In this document: positions 24,919 through 32,677 of the stretch, in pieces | How positions within the stretch are numbered: the stretch's first letter is position 1 | Layout: the number at the start of each line of letters is the position of its first letter | NCBI GenBank assembly: GCA_020634455.1 | Contig: JACKBQ010000001.1 | Coordinates: 496,001-560,000 of the forward strand | Length of the DNA: 64,000 bases | Source of the DNA: Ardenticatenaceae bacterium | GTDB taxonomy: Bacteria > Chloroflexota > Anaerolineae > Promineifilales > Promineifilaceae | Direction of reading: 5' to 3' | Notes under the pieces: model-generated | The model's database searches: none | What the model was told of the DNA's origin: nothing | The model's input: the letters and a program-made list of their open reading frames with translations, nothing else | Position numbers and translations under genes: made by a program

Positions 24919-24996
24919 TCAACCCAAAGGGAACCGTCGCCAGCTTGTGTGGTGTGCATGATGATGGTGCAGGGTTTGAAAAGCAGGAATTTTCAT
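24919..24996 (-). CDS. hisL: his operon leader peptide
   Basis: 25-codon frame ATG to TGA whose middle reads HHHHAHH: six His codons in seven, right before an attenuator-type terminator and the hisG gene. This is the hallmark of ribosome-mediated attenuation known from the enteric his operon. A ribosome waiting for charged His-tRNA would stall here and free the antiterminator. There is no good Shine-Dalgarno. A weak promoter (TTGCAC, 16 bases, TAGACT) would place the transcript start within a few bases of the ATG, so translation may be leaderless. An in-frame stop four codons upstream (TAG) leaves this ATG as the only sensible start. Confidence 0.85.
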   Translation of the reverse strand: MKIPAFQTLHHHHAHHTSWRRFPLG

Positions 24997-25309
24997 GATG
25001 GCAAAAGTCTAGCACAACATTTGATCTGTGCAATGCTTCTTCAAAAATCTGGCCATAAATCAGGACGAATTGGAGCAAAATCACCTGTTTTTTGACCTTT
25101 TTGCTATTCATTCTTTTACGAGTTGCCGTGTAAAATGTAACATGTTTTTGCACCTGACCAGCCCCGAAATTTCTTGTGGAAATGCGACTGATTTTGATTG
25201 CTACCAATGAATAGCGATCTCTTTAAGCGGTTGTTAGTGCTGGCGGTTTGTTTGCGTACAGATGTGTATAATGTGGGAAATTTTTCACTATTTCTAGGTA
25301 GGTTGAACT
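24997..25309. promoter_or_regulatory. Divergent promoter region between his operon and ParB/USP gene
   Basis: Just over 300 A+T-rich bases without a gene. On the minus strand a weak TTGCAC/TAGACT pair precedes the leader peptide. On the plus strand a perfect TATAAT at 25267-25272 lies 37 bases before the GTG at 25310, without a clear -35. Confidence 0.5.
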
Positions 25310-27034
25310 GTGTCTACACCAGGAACGATTGTTTACAATACGGCCGTTGAAGATTTTAAGCGGGCACGTCGGTCGGCCGCGATGCAGCAGATGATGGCCC
25401 GGTTGACGGGTGAATCGGCCGATTTGTTGGCTTATGATGATGTGTGTCGCGCCGTGAAATCCTCTGAAGGGGTAAAGCAGGGCGTTTATGAGATTTCGCT
25501 GGATGCCATTGTGGGCAGTGTGGGACGTTACCAGGATTTTACCCGCACGTTTTGGCCCAAGCATGATAGTGATGAAGAGCGGTGGGTGCGGGTGAAAACG
25601 GCCGTTAACGATATGGTTGGGATGCCGCCCATTGATGTGTACAAGGTAGGTGAAGTCTACTTCGTGATTGACGGCAACCACCGCGTTTCAATCGCGCGGC
25701 AGCTTGGCAGCGACAGCATTACTGCCCGCGTCACTGAAGTGCCGCTGCGGGTGCCTCTATCCCCAGACGATAACCCGGATGAACTCATTTGCAAGGCACG
25801 ATACGCAGAATTTTTAGAACGGACTAACCTGGATATGCTGCGCCCGAAGGCTGATTTGCTGCTTACTTTTTGTGGGCAATACCATCAGTTGTTAGACCAA
25901 ATTGAGGCTCATGCCGATTTACTAGCCCAGAGAGGAGCGCCAGTGGATACGGCAACGGCCGTTTGCCGTTGGTATGATGAGGTGTACCTGCCCGTGTTGC
26001 GCCACATTCAGGCACAGGGCATTATGCGGTTGTTCCCGGAACGCACCAGCGCCGATATGTATATTCTCTTCTCTGAGCGGCGCGCCGAGCTGGAGTCTGA
26101 GCTGGGTTGGGAGATTGAGCCGGAAACGGCCGTTTCTGACCTGGTTACAGAAAAGGTTGAGCGTCCCAAAGGGTTTGCTGGTTGGCTGCAATCATTGGTG
26201 CCGCCAGAGCTGGTTGAAGGCCCCGCGCCAGGTCGCTGGCGCGAGTTCCAGGCGACGCGGGCTATGGGGCGGCTCTTTGCCGATTATTTGGTAAGTATTC
26301 GTGGCAGCGAAACCGATTGGCAGATGTTGGATGAGGTTGTGCGATTGGCGCAGCGTGACAATGATCGGTTGCTTGGATTGCATGTTGTGCCACATGAAAA
26401 AGAGCGTTCTAGTGCTGCTGTGGCCAAAATTCGGGAACGTTTTTTGCAAACCTGCGCCGATGCCGGGCTGGTAGGTGAGTTTGCCGTCGAGGCCGGGGCT
26501 GTGCGAGATACCATCATCAAGCGGGCTGCTTTTGCTGATTTGGTGGTGCTCAATCTGGCGCACCCGCCAGGGCCGCAACCGCGTGAACGGCTGGGCAATC
26601 GCTTTAGCCAACTGGTGCAGCGCTGCCCGCGTCCGATTCTGGCTGTGCCCAGCGGCGCAACTATTCCAATGGAGCGGGCACTGTTGGCTTACGATGGCAG
26701 CCCAAAAGCGGATGAGGCGTTGTTTGTGACCACCTATCTGGCCAGCCGCTGGCCGTTGAGTCTGACGGTGGTAACGGTAGAAACTGAATACACCTCTTCT
26801 GAGGCTTTGGAGCGGGCACAGGCTTATTTGGAAGAGCATGGGGTGTTTGGTGTGCAGTATGTGCTTTGTCAGCTGCCAATTGCTGAATCTGTATTGGAAA
26901 CGGCCGTAGACCACGATATTGATTTTCTCATTATGGGGGGCTTTGGTTTTCGCCCCATGATGCACCTGATGTTGGGCAGCAGCGTAGACACAATTTTACG
27001 CCAGTTTCAGCATCCAATTTTGATTTGCCGGTAA
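25310..27034 (+). CDS. ParB/sulfiredoxin-like domain fused to two universal-stress domains
   Basis: 574 residues from a GTG start preceded by AGGTAGG. Residues about 60-150 resemble a ParB-like nuclease/sulfiredoxin fold: IDVYKVGEVYFVIDGNHRVSIARQLG, with DGNHR at 121-125. A helical linker of about 150 residues follows. The C-terminal half holds two UspA-like domains, the first (about 320-440) ending RCPRPILAVPSG and the second (about 445-574) with LLAYDGSPKADEAL and MGGFGFRPMMHLMLGSSVDTILRQFQHPILI, where the GSS/G loops bind ATP in the family. The combination is unusual and suggests nucleotide-dependent signalling. The function is not known. Confidence 0.7.
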   Translation: MSTPGTIVYNTAVEDFKRARRSAAMQQMMARLTGESADLLAYDDVCRAVKSSEGVKQGVYEISLDAIVGSVGRYQDFTRTFWPKHDSDEERWVRVKTAVNDMVGMPPIDVYKVGEVYFVIDGNHRVSIARQLGSDSITARVTEVPLRVPLSPDDNPDELICKARYAEFLERTNLDMLRPKADLLLTFCGQYHQLLDQIEAHADLLAQRGAPVDTATAVCRWYDEVYLPVLRHIQAQGIMRLFPERTSADMYILFSERRAELESELGWEIEPETAVSDLVTEKVERPKGFAGWLQSLVPPELVEGPAPGRWREFQATRAMGRLFADYLVSIRGSETDWQMLDEVVRLAQRDNDRLLGLHVVPHEKERSSAAVAKIRERFLQTCADAGLVGEFAVEAGAVRDTIIKRAAFADLVVLNLAHPPGPQPRERLGNRFSQLVQRCPRPILAVPSGATIPMERALLAYDGSPKADEALFVTTYLASRWPLSLTVVTVETEYTSSEALERAQAYLEEHGVFGVQYVLCQLPIAESVLETAVDHDIDFLIMGGFGFRPMMHLMLGSSVDTILRQFQHPILICR

Positions 27035-27036
27035 GC

Positions 27037-27402
27037 ATGAACCCTTTTACTCGCTTTTTGAGCCAATGGTCAGGGAATCGGCCGTTTTCCGAGTTTGTGG
27101 CGCGTTGGGATGAGTTGGAATTGGTGGTGGTGCGGGTGCATCGTGAAAAGATGACCCTGGCCGAGGCCGAGCCAATTTTTGCCGAGGTGTGGCCCTGGCT
27201 GCGGCAGCAATATGGGCAGTGGGAGGCGGCGTTACGGCCGTATTGGCCACAAACCAAAGCCGCCGGGGAGCTAACCAAAACCGATCCCTTTCAACTTTTG
27301 CTAGATTTGGAGAGTCCGGCCGCCATTTTGGGGAACTGGCGTGCCATGCAGCATCTGCCCGCTGCCCGTGAATCGCTCAATCGCTTCTTGCGTGACCAAT
27401 AA
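27037..27402 (+). CDS. Small hypothetical protein
   Basis: 121 residues from the ATG at 27037, two bases after the stop of the ParB/USP gene (a TTG start 12 bases earlier is possible). Mostly helical, with LAEAEPIFAEVWPWLRQQYGQWEAALRPYW and an amphipathic end. No signal, membrane segment or known motif. It is co-transcribed with the upstream gene by position. Confidence 0.6.
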   Translation: MNPFTRFLSQWSGNRPFSEFVARWDELELVVVRVHREKMTLAEAEPIFAEVWPWLRQQYGQWEAALRPYWPQTKAAGELTKTDPFQLLLDLESPAAILGNWRAMQHLPAARESLNRFLRDQ

Positions 27403-27501
27403 AAAATATTGCATCTAACCCCAGAACCCATTAGAATCAAGCAAAAGCCGTATGTTTGTTATGTTTAGCAAACATTATTTGCCTCAACAGATAGGTTCCG
27501 T

Positions 27502-27960
27502 ATGAAACAAAAACATTCCTTCAACTTTATGATTGGTCTGCTTATTGGCGGATTGGCCGGGCTATTGTTTTGGTACTGGCAAAAGAGCACCTCTGCCGAG
27601 GATGGGGCGCTGACGCTGCTAGACAAGCTGGCGGCCACCGATCGGCGCGTGCGGGAGCTAAAAATGCAGTTGGAAGCTGATGGCCGCCAACCGCCGATAG
27701 TGGGCAACATTCCCTTGCCCAGCCACAGTGAAGCGTTGCCGTCCTTTTTAGAGAAATCGCAGGACGTTGTTGCGCCAGCAGACGATTTAACGCTGATAAA
27801 GGGGATTGGTGCGGTGTTTAACGGCCGTTTACAAGGCGCCAACATTCACACCTTTGCCCAGCTCAAAACGCTTTCGGCCGAAAAACTAGCCGACATTTTA
27901 GAGATTCGCCTGGGCCGTGCCGAGAATATTTTGGCTGAGGCGCAGAATTATTTGGGGTAG
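27502..27960 (+). CDS. Membrane-anchored helix-hairpin-helix protein, short
   Basis: 152 residues. One N-terminal membrane segment (residues 9-26, FMIGLLIGGLAGLLFWYW), a charged helix, then a C-terminal helix-hairpin-helix pair: DDLTLIKGIGAVFNGRLQGANIHTFAQLKTLSAEKLADIL. HhH units of this kind bind DNA backbone non-specifically or act as protein contacts. The next gene has the same layout with a long coiled coil, so the two probably arose together and may pair. Confidence 0.7.
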   Translation: MKQKHSFNFMIGLLIGGLAGLLFWYWQKSTSAEDGALTLLDKLAATDRRVRELKMQLEADGRQPPIVGNIPLPSHSEALPSFLEKSQDVVAPADDLTLIKGIGAVFNGRLQGANIHTFAQLKTLSAEKLADILEIRLGRAENILAEAQNYLG

Positions 27961-27977
27961 TCAGAGGGTAGTGTGGC

Positions 27978-28964
27978 ATGACGATTGATCTCATTTTGGC
28001 TGTGGTTGCGGGTGTAGCCATTGGGGTGTTGATTGCGCTGTTTGTCGATGCGCAAACGTTGGTGCGTCGCGTGCAGGAAGCGAATGCAGACAAGCAAAAA
28101 GCGCGTGCTGACCTGCAAAAGGCACAAATTCAGCATCGGGCAGCGCAAGAAAAGCTGCAAATAGCGCAGACGGAAATGGAAACGGCCGTTGCGGAACGCA
28201 CCCAACTAGAAGAAACCGTCGCCCGGCAATTGCAAGAAATAGAAGCAGGACGCCAGCAGCTTCAAACCAGCATCGCCACAAACGAGGCGTTAAAAGAAAA
28301 TGCTCAGGAAGCGCAAGAGCGGCTAGAGGAGCTGGACGGCCTTCGCTTGATGGCGGAAGAAAAATTGCGCGTGGCCGAGACTGAAAACGGGCGTCTCATC
28401 AGTGAGGCGCAGCTGTTGGAAGCAGAGATTGTCTTGCAGCAAGAAAAAGCGGAGACGCTGGCCGCACAAGCCGCCGCTCTGCCAAAATTGGAACAGAAGT
28501 TGATTGCGTCTGATGCTGCGTTGGTGGCATTGGAAGCTGAAAAGGATACGGCCGTAAACCAGTTAGAGCAAGCAGAACTGACTTCTGCTGAACAAAGCGC
28601 GAAAATTGCTGCGTTAAGCCAACAATTGGGCCAGGTGAAGCTGGTACAGCAGCAGCTTACCGTGACCGAAGAGAAGCTGCAAACGGCTGATGCGCATCTG
28701 CAAAAGCTGCAAACCAAAATGGAAGATGTGCAAACAAAGATGAGCTACAGCGGCAAAAACCAGCTTCAGCTCATTCGCGGCATTGGCCCGACCTACGCCC
28801 GCCGCCTGAATGAATTTGGCATTCAAACATTTGCCGATTTGGCTGAATGCGATGAGGATCAGGTTGTCAAAATCATTAAAAAGAAGTATTGGCAGGCAGT
28901 TAATATTTCAGATTGGTTGGATGAGGCCAAGGCGCTGGCTGCTTCGCTGAATGAAGATAATTGA
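27978..28964 (+). CDS. Membrane-anchored coiled-coil protein with C-terminal helix-hairpin-helix
   Basis: 328 residues. N-terminal membrane segment (4-22), then about 240 residues of continuous Gln/Glu/Ala/Leu-rich coiled coil with tandem similarity to itself. A C-terminal HhH domain follows, LQLIRGIGPTYARRLNEFGIQTFADLAECDEDQVVKIIKKKYWQAVNISDWL. It starts 17 bases after the short HhH protein. A structural link between membrane and DNA or another protein is plausible but unproven. Confidence 0.7.
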   Translation: MTIDLILAVVAGVAIGVLIALFVDAQTLVRRVQEANADKQKARADLQKAQIQHRAAQEKLQIAQTEMETAVAERTQLEETVARQLQEIEAGRQQLQTSIATNEALKENAQEAQERLEELDGLRLMAEEKLRVAETENGRLISEAQLLEAEIVLQQEKAETLAAQAAALPKLEQKLIASDAALVALEAEKDTAVNQLEQAELTSAEQSAKIAALSQQLGQVKLVQQQLTVTEEKLQTADAHLQKLQTKMEDVQTKMSYSGKNQLQLIRGIGPTYARRLNEFGIQTFADLAECDEDQVVKIIKKKYWQAVNISDWLDEAKALAASLNEDN

Positions 28965-28966
28965 GA

Positions 28967-29392
28967 TTACGGCTCAATTTGTATGACGCCATCCTGGCTA
29001 ATTTGCAGTGACTGGCCGGTTTGGATTTGGACGTAATTTTCGGAGGAGAGTACCAGCACTGGGGGGGATTGGTCGTACATTTCGCGGGCAACGGCCGCAC
29101 CCAGCGCCAAAATGCCATCTGTTTCTGAAGTGATGATGGCAGCAGGCGCGGTGCCCTGCTTGACGGCTTCTAGTAAGATGCTGCTGGCGCTGCTGGAACC
29201 GCGACCGGAGGGTAAAACCAGTACCTGCCCGCTCACAATTTGCCCCGCCTGCGGGTGTCGTCGGTCAATAATTTCCCCCGTTTCTGGGTTTAACCCGCCC
29301 CACAAGCTAAGTGGTTCAGATAAAACCAAAGCCACCCCGGATGCCGTGCCGGCAACAAGGACTTTTGCCCTCAACTTTTTTGCTGAATTCAT
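28967..29392 (-). CDS. Aconitase X small (swivel) subunit
   Basis: 141 residues from the ATG at 29392, which overlaps the stop of the upstream gene as ATGA and follows GGGAG. The swivel-domain marks are VLVAGTASGVALVLSEPLSLWGGLNPETGEIIDRRHPQAGQ, GRGSSSASSILLEAV and PAAIITSETDGILALGAAVA. Split aconitase X enzymes are dehydratases that act on cis-3-hydroxy-L-proline in bacteria or on mevalonate 5-phosphate in archaea. The large subunit is not adjacent but 5 kb upstream, on the other side of a lasso-peptide cluster. Confidence 0.85.
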   Translation of the reverse strand: MNSAKKLRAKVLVAGTASGVALVLSEPLSLWGGLNPETGEIIDRRHPQAGQIVSGQVLVLPSGRGSSSASSILLEAVKQGTAPAAIITSETDGILALGAAVAREMYDQSPPVLVLSSENYVQIQTGQSLQISQDGVIQIEP

Positions 29393-31074
29393 TGTGACTC
29401 TCCCAACCAATTAGCCAGTAGATTGCGGCGTTCGGCCGTTTCTGCCATCTGGCTGTTTTTGCGCAGCAATTGCAAGGCGCGCCCGGTATTTCGCCGAACC
29501 ATATCGCCCAAATTAACCAGATAGTAAAGCCAGATTTTGCCGGAATTTAGCGGGACACCATACCTCCAAGACAGGCGGTTGCGGGTGGGGAAAAGGATGC
29601 CTAGAGCAAAGGAAATCTTTGTCAGAATTGATTTATTGTCGCTGAGTTGGGAAAAGTTTGAGGACACTTTTTTGTTTTCTGTGCGTCCCCAAAAAAGGTG
29701 TTCTTTGGTGAGGTTAACCAGGTTCTCCGGCATTGATTCTGGTTTTAATTGCGGCAAAATGTGGGGAGGAACGGCCGTTTCCCAAAATTCATTAATGAGC
29801 GCCAACGTCAGATACACCCCCCGCTGCCAATTCCACGTTTTTGCCAAAGCAACCACCTGATCCCATTGCAACTCTGAGCTGCACTTTTGGATGAGGACGG
29901 TAATGTCACACAGACTGCGCAAATCGAAGGCAAATTGGTGGTTATAGGAGGCGTGCAGGGCCAAATGCAGCAGTTGCAAATGCGGTTGGAACGCGAGCAA
30001 GTGGCTTCCGGCGAGTTGGCAAGGCATGGTGTGCTGCCAAAGTTGGTCGGGGCTAATGGAGTACGGCTGTTCCGGGCGGGTAATGTGCCAATGCAGCTCA
30101 ACCACAAAAGCGCTACCCTGTTTAGCAAACGGTGGTAAATGGTAAAACTGAGCACGATTGGCTTCCAGTGAAAGCGGCCGTGGCTCTTGCCAGCCAAGGG
30201 TGTGCAAAATATCGATCATTTTTGGCACATCATCGGCCATTAAAAGCAAATCCAGGTCGCCCATTGTTCGCTGCCCGATGTGCGGATAAACGGCCGTTGC
30301 CAAATACCCGCCTTTGAGCACCACCATTGGAATATCATCCGCCTCCATTGCCCGATAAATCAGATTAAGTTCCCGGTAGGCAGCCATGTTTTGCAGAGTG
30401 GTGTATTTGTGGCGTGCCTGGAGTTGTGTCCAGAGTGGGGTGGGGACGGCCGTATGCACGCCCAAGGCTTCTAATCTGGCAAAAAGCAGCGTGGCTACGA
30501 ACTGTTCCTGAGCAAATTCAATCAGTTGGTGCCATTCCGCTTCGGTTAGATTTTGAAGGTGAACGGCCGTTTCTGGGGTAGGGTGGGGGTGCAAAGCGGC
30601 CAAAAGCAATGTCAGTACCTTATCTGCATCAACAGTTTCTGCATTTTCTGGCTCCGGCTCTGCAAAAGAGGAGATCACAGAAAACCGTTCATGCCCCGCT
30701 TTCCCGGTAATTACTTCCTCTCCGCAGCGCAGCCAGGCATGAGCTTCCATCTTTTGCGCTTCGCCTTTGGCTAGACCCAGGTAAAGCGTGCTGGCAATAT
30801 GCCGTCGTTGCAGCATCAACTTGGCGCTGATCGCCTGAGCCAGGCATGCGCTTTCCCACGGTGTGCGCCGGGCAACGGCCCGCACAGCCCAGCCTACGCG
30901 ATGCGCCCACTGCGTATTTGCAGACGAAACGTCGTGTGAAGACTCCCCGTGTAGCACCCCCAACCGAGGGGCAATCTTGCGAAATGGCACCAACAGCAAT
31001 GACAACCGACTCGCCGCCAGCAAAACGGCCGCTTCCACCAACACTCCCCAGTCAGACCAGCTCAGCCGGCGCAT
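29389..31074 (-). CDS. Lasso-peptide B2 protease fused to a nucleotidyltransferase-fold domain
   Basis: 561 residues from the ATG at 31074, one base after the stop of the RRE gene. Residues 1-150 are the transglutaminase-like B2 leader peptidase: MRRLSWSDWGVLVEAAVLLAASRL, catalytic Cys in TPWESACLAQA, His in EAHAWLRCGEEVITG. From about 185 on comes a nucleotidyltransferase-5 fold domain: VVLKGGYLATAVYPHIGQRTMGDLDLLLMADD, with the Asp pair DLDLLL, and FVVELHWHIT. In related lasso clusters the NTase is often a separate gene associated with the HPr-like kinase. Here it is fused to the protease. It cleaves the leader from the precursor. The NTase may modify the phosphorylated product. Confidence 0.82.
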   Translation of the reverse strand: MRRLSWSDWGVLVEAAVLLAASRLSLLLVPFRKIAPRLGVLHGESSHDVSSANTQWAHRVGWAVRAVARRTPWESACLAQAISAKLMLQRRHIASTLYLGLAKGEAQKMEAHAWLRCGEEVITGKAGHERFSVISSFAEPEPENAETVDADKVLTLLLAALHPHPTPETAVHLQNLTEAEWHQLIEFAQEQFVATLLFARLEALGVHTAVPTPLWTQLQARHKYTTLQNMAAYRELNLIYRAMEADDIPMVVLKGGYLATAVYPHIGQRTMGDLDLLLMADDVPKMIDILHTLGWQEPRPLSLEANRAQFYHLPPFAKQGSAFVVELHWHITRPEQPYSISPDQLWQHTMPCQLAGSHLLAFQPHLQLLHLALHASYNHQFAFDLRSLCDITVLIQKCSSELQWDQVVALAKTWNWQRGVYLTLALINEFWETAVPPHILPQLKPESMPENLVNLTKEHLFWGRTENKKVSSNFSQLSDNKSILTKISFALGILFPTRNRLSWRYGVPLNSGKIWLYYLVNLGDMVRRNTGRALQLLRKNSQMAETAERRNLLANWLGESQ

Positions 31075-31075
31075 T

Positions 31076-31372
31076 TTACTCAGTCGATTTTGTGACCACA
31101 TGAATCATATTCTCACTCAGCAGGTCATTCAAAAATGCCAAAACGTCTTGCTGGCATTGCACTGCATCCACCTCGTATTGGTCAGTTAATTTTTGGCATA
31201 AGGCACCCACAGAAATAGGCTCAACAAGATGTACCCAAATTTGGCTGCCAATTGAATCCAAGCCGTAATACATCCCTTTTTCCACGCTCATCATTACCAG
31301 ATCATCATCAACCGTAGCAGTAATAAATTCGTCAGAACGTTTAATGAAGCTGTCTAGGGAAAGTAAGTTCAT
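31076..31372 (-). CDS. PqqD-like RRE protein, lasso B1
   Basis: 98 residues of the RiPP recognition element fold: DEFITATVDDDLVMMSVEKGMYYGLDSIGSQIWVHLVEPISVGALCQKLTDQYEV. It binds the precursor leader and presents it to the B2 protease. It overlaps or abuts the downstream B2 gene and lies 38 bases after the kinase gene. Confidence 0.85.
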   Translation of the reverse strand: MNLLSLDSFIKRSDEFITATVDDDLVMMSVEKGMYYGLDSIGSQIWVHLVEPISVGALCQKLTDQYEVDAVQCQQDVLAFLNDLLSENMIHVVTKSTE

Positions 31373-31410
31373 TTGCTTGCTCCCAAATTCAGGTAAATAA
31401 CAAAGGTATC

Positions 31411-32310
31411 TTAACCTAAAAAATCTTGTTCAATCAATTCTGCTAAAGCGTCGGGCAAAAAAGGTCGTTCAGATCGAAAAACACGCACAACGTGCGTGCG
31501 ATTTGCTACCGCTACAATTTGCCTGAAATGATCCGCCTGGCGATTCATGCCTCTCAGTGCCGCTTTTTGGGTTGTGTGGTCAAAAAAAGCGGCAAATTTC
31601 CCCGCATTTGCAACTGTTTCCAGATAAGTGCCAGGCTGTTGGTGAGGGGTGAGCAGATAAATGGCATGTAACGGCAAAGGGTCTTTTTGTAATGGAGTAT
31701 TGACCGGAATGGAAAATTTATCAAAATCAGGTAGGAGGCGGTAAAAACCTTCTGTCGGTTGATTTAATTTTTCGGCACTGTCTGCCCAAAGTTTGAGTTG
31801 TGGGTAGCCTGGGTAAACCAGTGGGGGTTGAGCCTCAGATATTTTGATGGCAGCTAAATCATCGGTCAGCATCGGGTATCCACGTGCCAAAAAAGTTGCC
31901 AGCAAGGTGGATTTGCCAAATCCCGAATGGCCCATAAACAAAACAGCCCCACGATTTGTGCAAATGCCACTGGCGTGTAAAGGCAGTATGCCGCGCTGGT
32001 GTAGCACCAACGCTGCTACGCTGCCCAATACAAATTGCCGTATTTCGTCTTCAGCAACTCCCTCATCAGGGTGAATAACAACTGTTTGCCCGTTTTGAAT
32101 GAGGTATCGGCCAACGTTAGGAAAACTAAAGAGAACAGCGTTTGCCGTAATTTGCAAAAGTGGGCCTGCGTCGGTTGCGCCAATGAGCGACCTTGGCACA
32201 GACCCATAGCTAACTATTACATCCGAATTTTTATTGGATGAAGCTGCGTGTTTTTCAGGGAGAGCAAAAGGCACCTGCCAGCCCAGACCGAAAGCATCAT
32301 AAGATGGCAT
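31411..32310 (-). CDS. HPr-kinase-like peptide kinase of the lasso cluster
   Basis: 299 residues. Walker A loop GHSGFGKST near residue 129, followed by MLTDDLAAIKI with the acidic pair, as in HPr kinase/phosphorylase C-terminal domains. In paeninodin-type lasso clusters such a kinase phosphorylates the C-terminal Ser of the precursor, and the precursor here does end in Ser. It lies 37 bases downstream of the precursor gene. The N-terminal part (about 1-110) is specific to this RiPP group. Confidence 0.8.
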   Translation of the reverse strand: MPSYDAFGLGWQVPFALPEKHAASSNKNSDVIVSYGSVPRSLIGATDAGPLLQITANAVLFSFPNVGRYLIQNGQTVVIHPDEGVAEDEIRQFVLGSVAALVLHQRGILPLHASGICTNRGAVLFMGHSGFGKSTLLATFLARGYPMLTDDLAAIKISEAQPPLVYPGYPQLKLWADSAEKLNQPTEGFYRLLPDFDKFSIPVNTPLQKDPLPLHAIYLLTPHQQPGTYLETVANAGKFAAFFDHTTQKAALRGMNRQADHFRQIVAVANRTHVVRVFRSERPFLPDALAELIEQDFLG

Positions 32311-32347
32311 ACAAAATTCTTGAAATCCCCCCAGTAACAGTTGGTGA

Positions 32348-32515
32348 CTAGGATCGGCCCATCATCCCGTCGTTGAGGCCGGTTGCCCCCGCAGCCGTAT
32401 CCAGATTGAGGTCTAGCTGCTGTAAATACGGCCGTTTCCATGGTTGGCGCTCTTTTTCTTCAGGTTTGTTGGAGGAGTTTTGATTTGTTGGATTTTGTAC
32501 GATATCTTTTTTCAT
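32348..32515 (-). CDS. Lasso-peptide precursor
   Basis: 55 residues from the ATG at 32515 (GGAG six bases upstream; a longer start at 32542 is less likely). The leader carries WKRPYL at 26-31, which fits the YxxPxL recognition motif with Trp for Tyr. Thr40 lies two residues before a proposed cut, giving the core AGATGLNDGMMGRS. Ala1 and Asp8 would close an 8-residue ring, and Arg/Met in the short tail could act as plugs. The last residue is Ser, the target of the adjacent kinase type. A cut one residue later (Gly1, Asp7) is an alternative. An ACGGCCGT octamer encodes the Arg-Pro of the leader motif. Confidence 0.8.
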   Translation of the reverse strand: MKKDIVQNPTNQNSSNKPEEKERQPWKRPYLQQLDLNLDTAAGATGLNDGMMGRS

Positions 32516-32660
32516 TCTTGTCTCCATGCAGACTATAAACATTGAACGACTTGATTGTAGTGGTTAGCCATTTGAAACAAAACATTGGTTTTGGAGGAAA
32601 TCGCTACTTCAAAAACCCTCCCAAATAGCAATCACCAAGTTGCCTAGAAAGTATAAATTT

Positions 32661-32666
32661 ATTATA
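32661..32666 (-). promoter_or_regulatory. Possible -10 box for the lasso precursor
   Basis: Perfect TATAAT on the minus strand in the A+T-rich 162-base gap between cyclase and precursor genes, about 146 bases before the precursor ATG. No convincing -35 was found. Confidence 0.35.
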
Positions 32667-32677
32667 TCAATTCTTTG

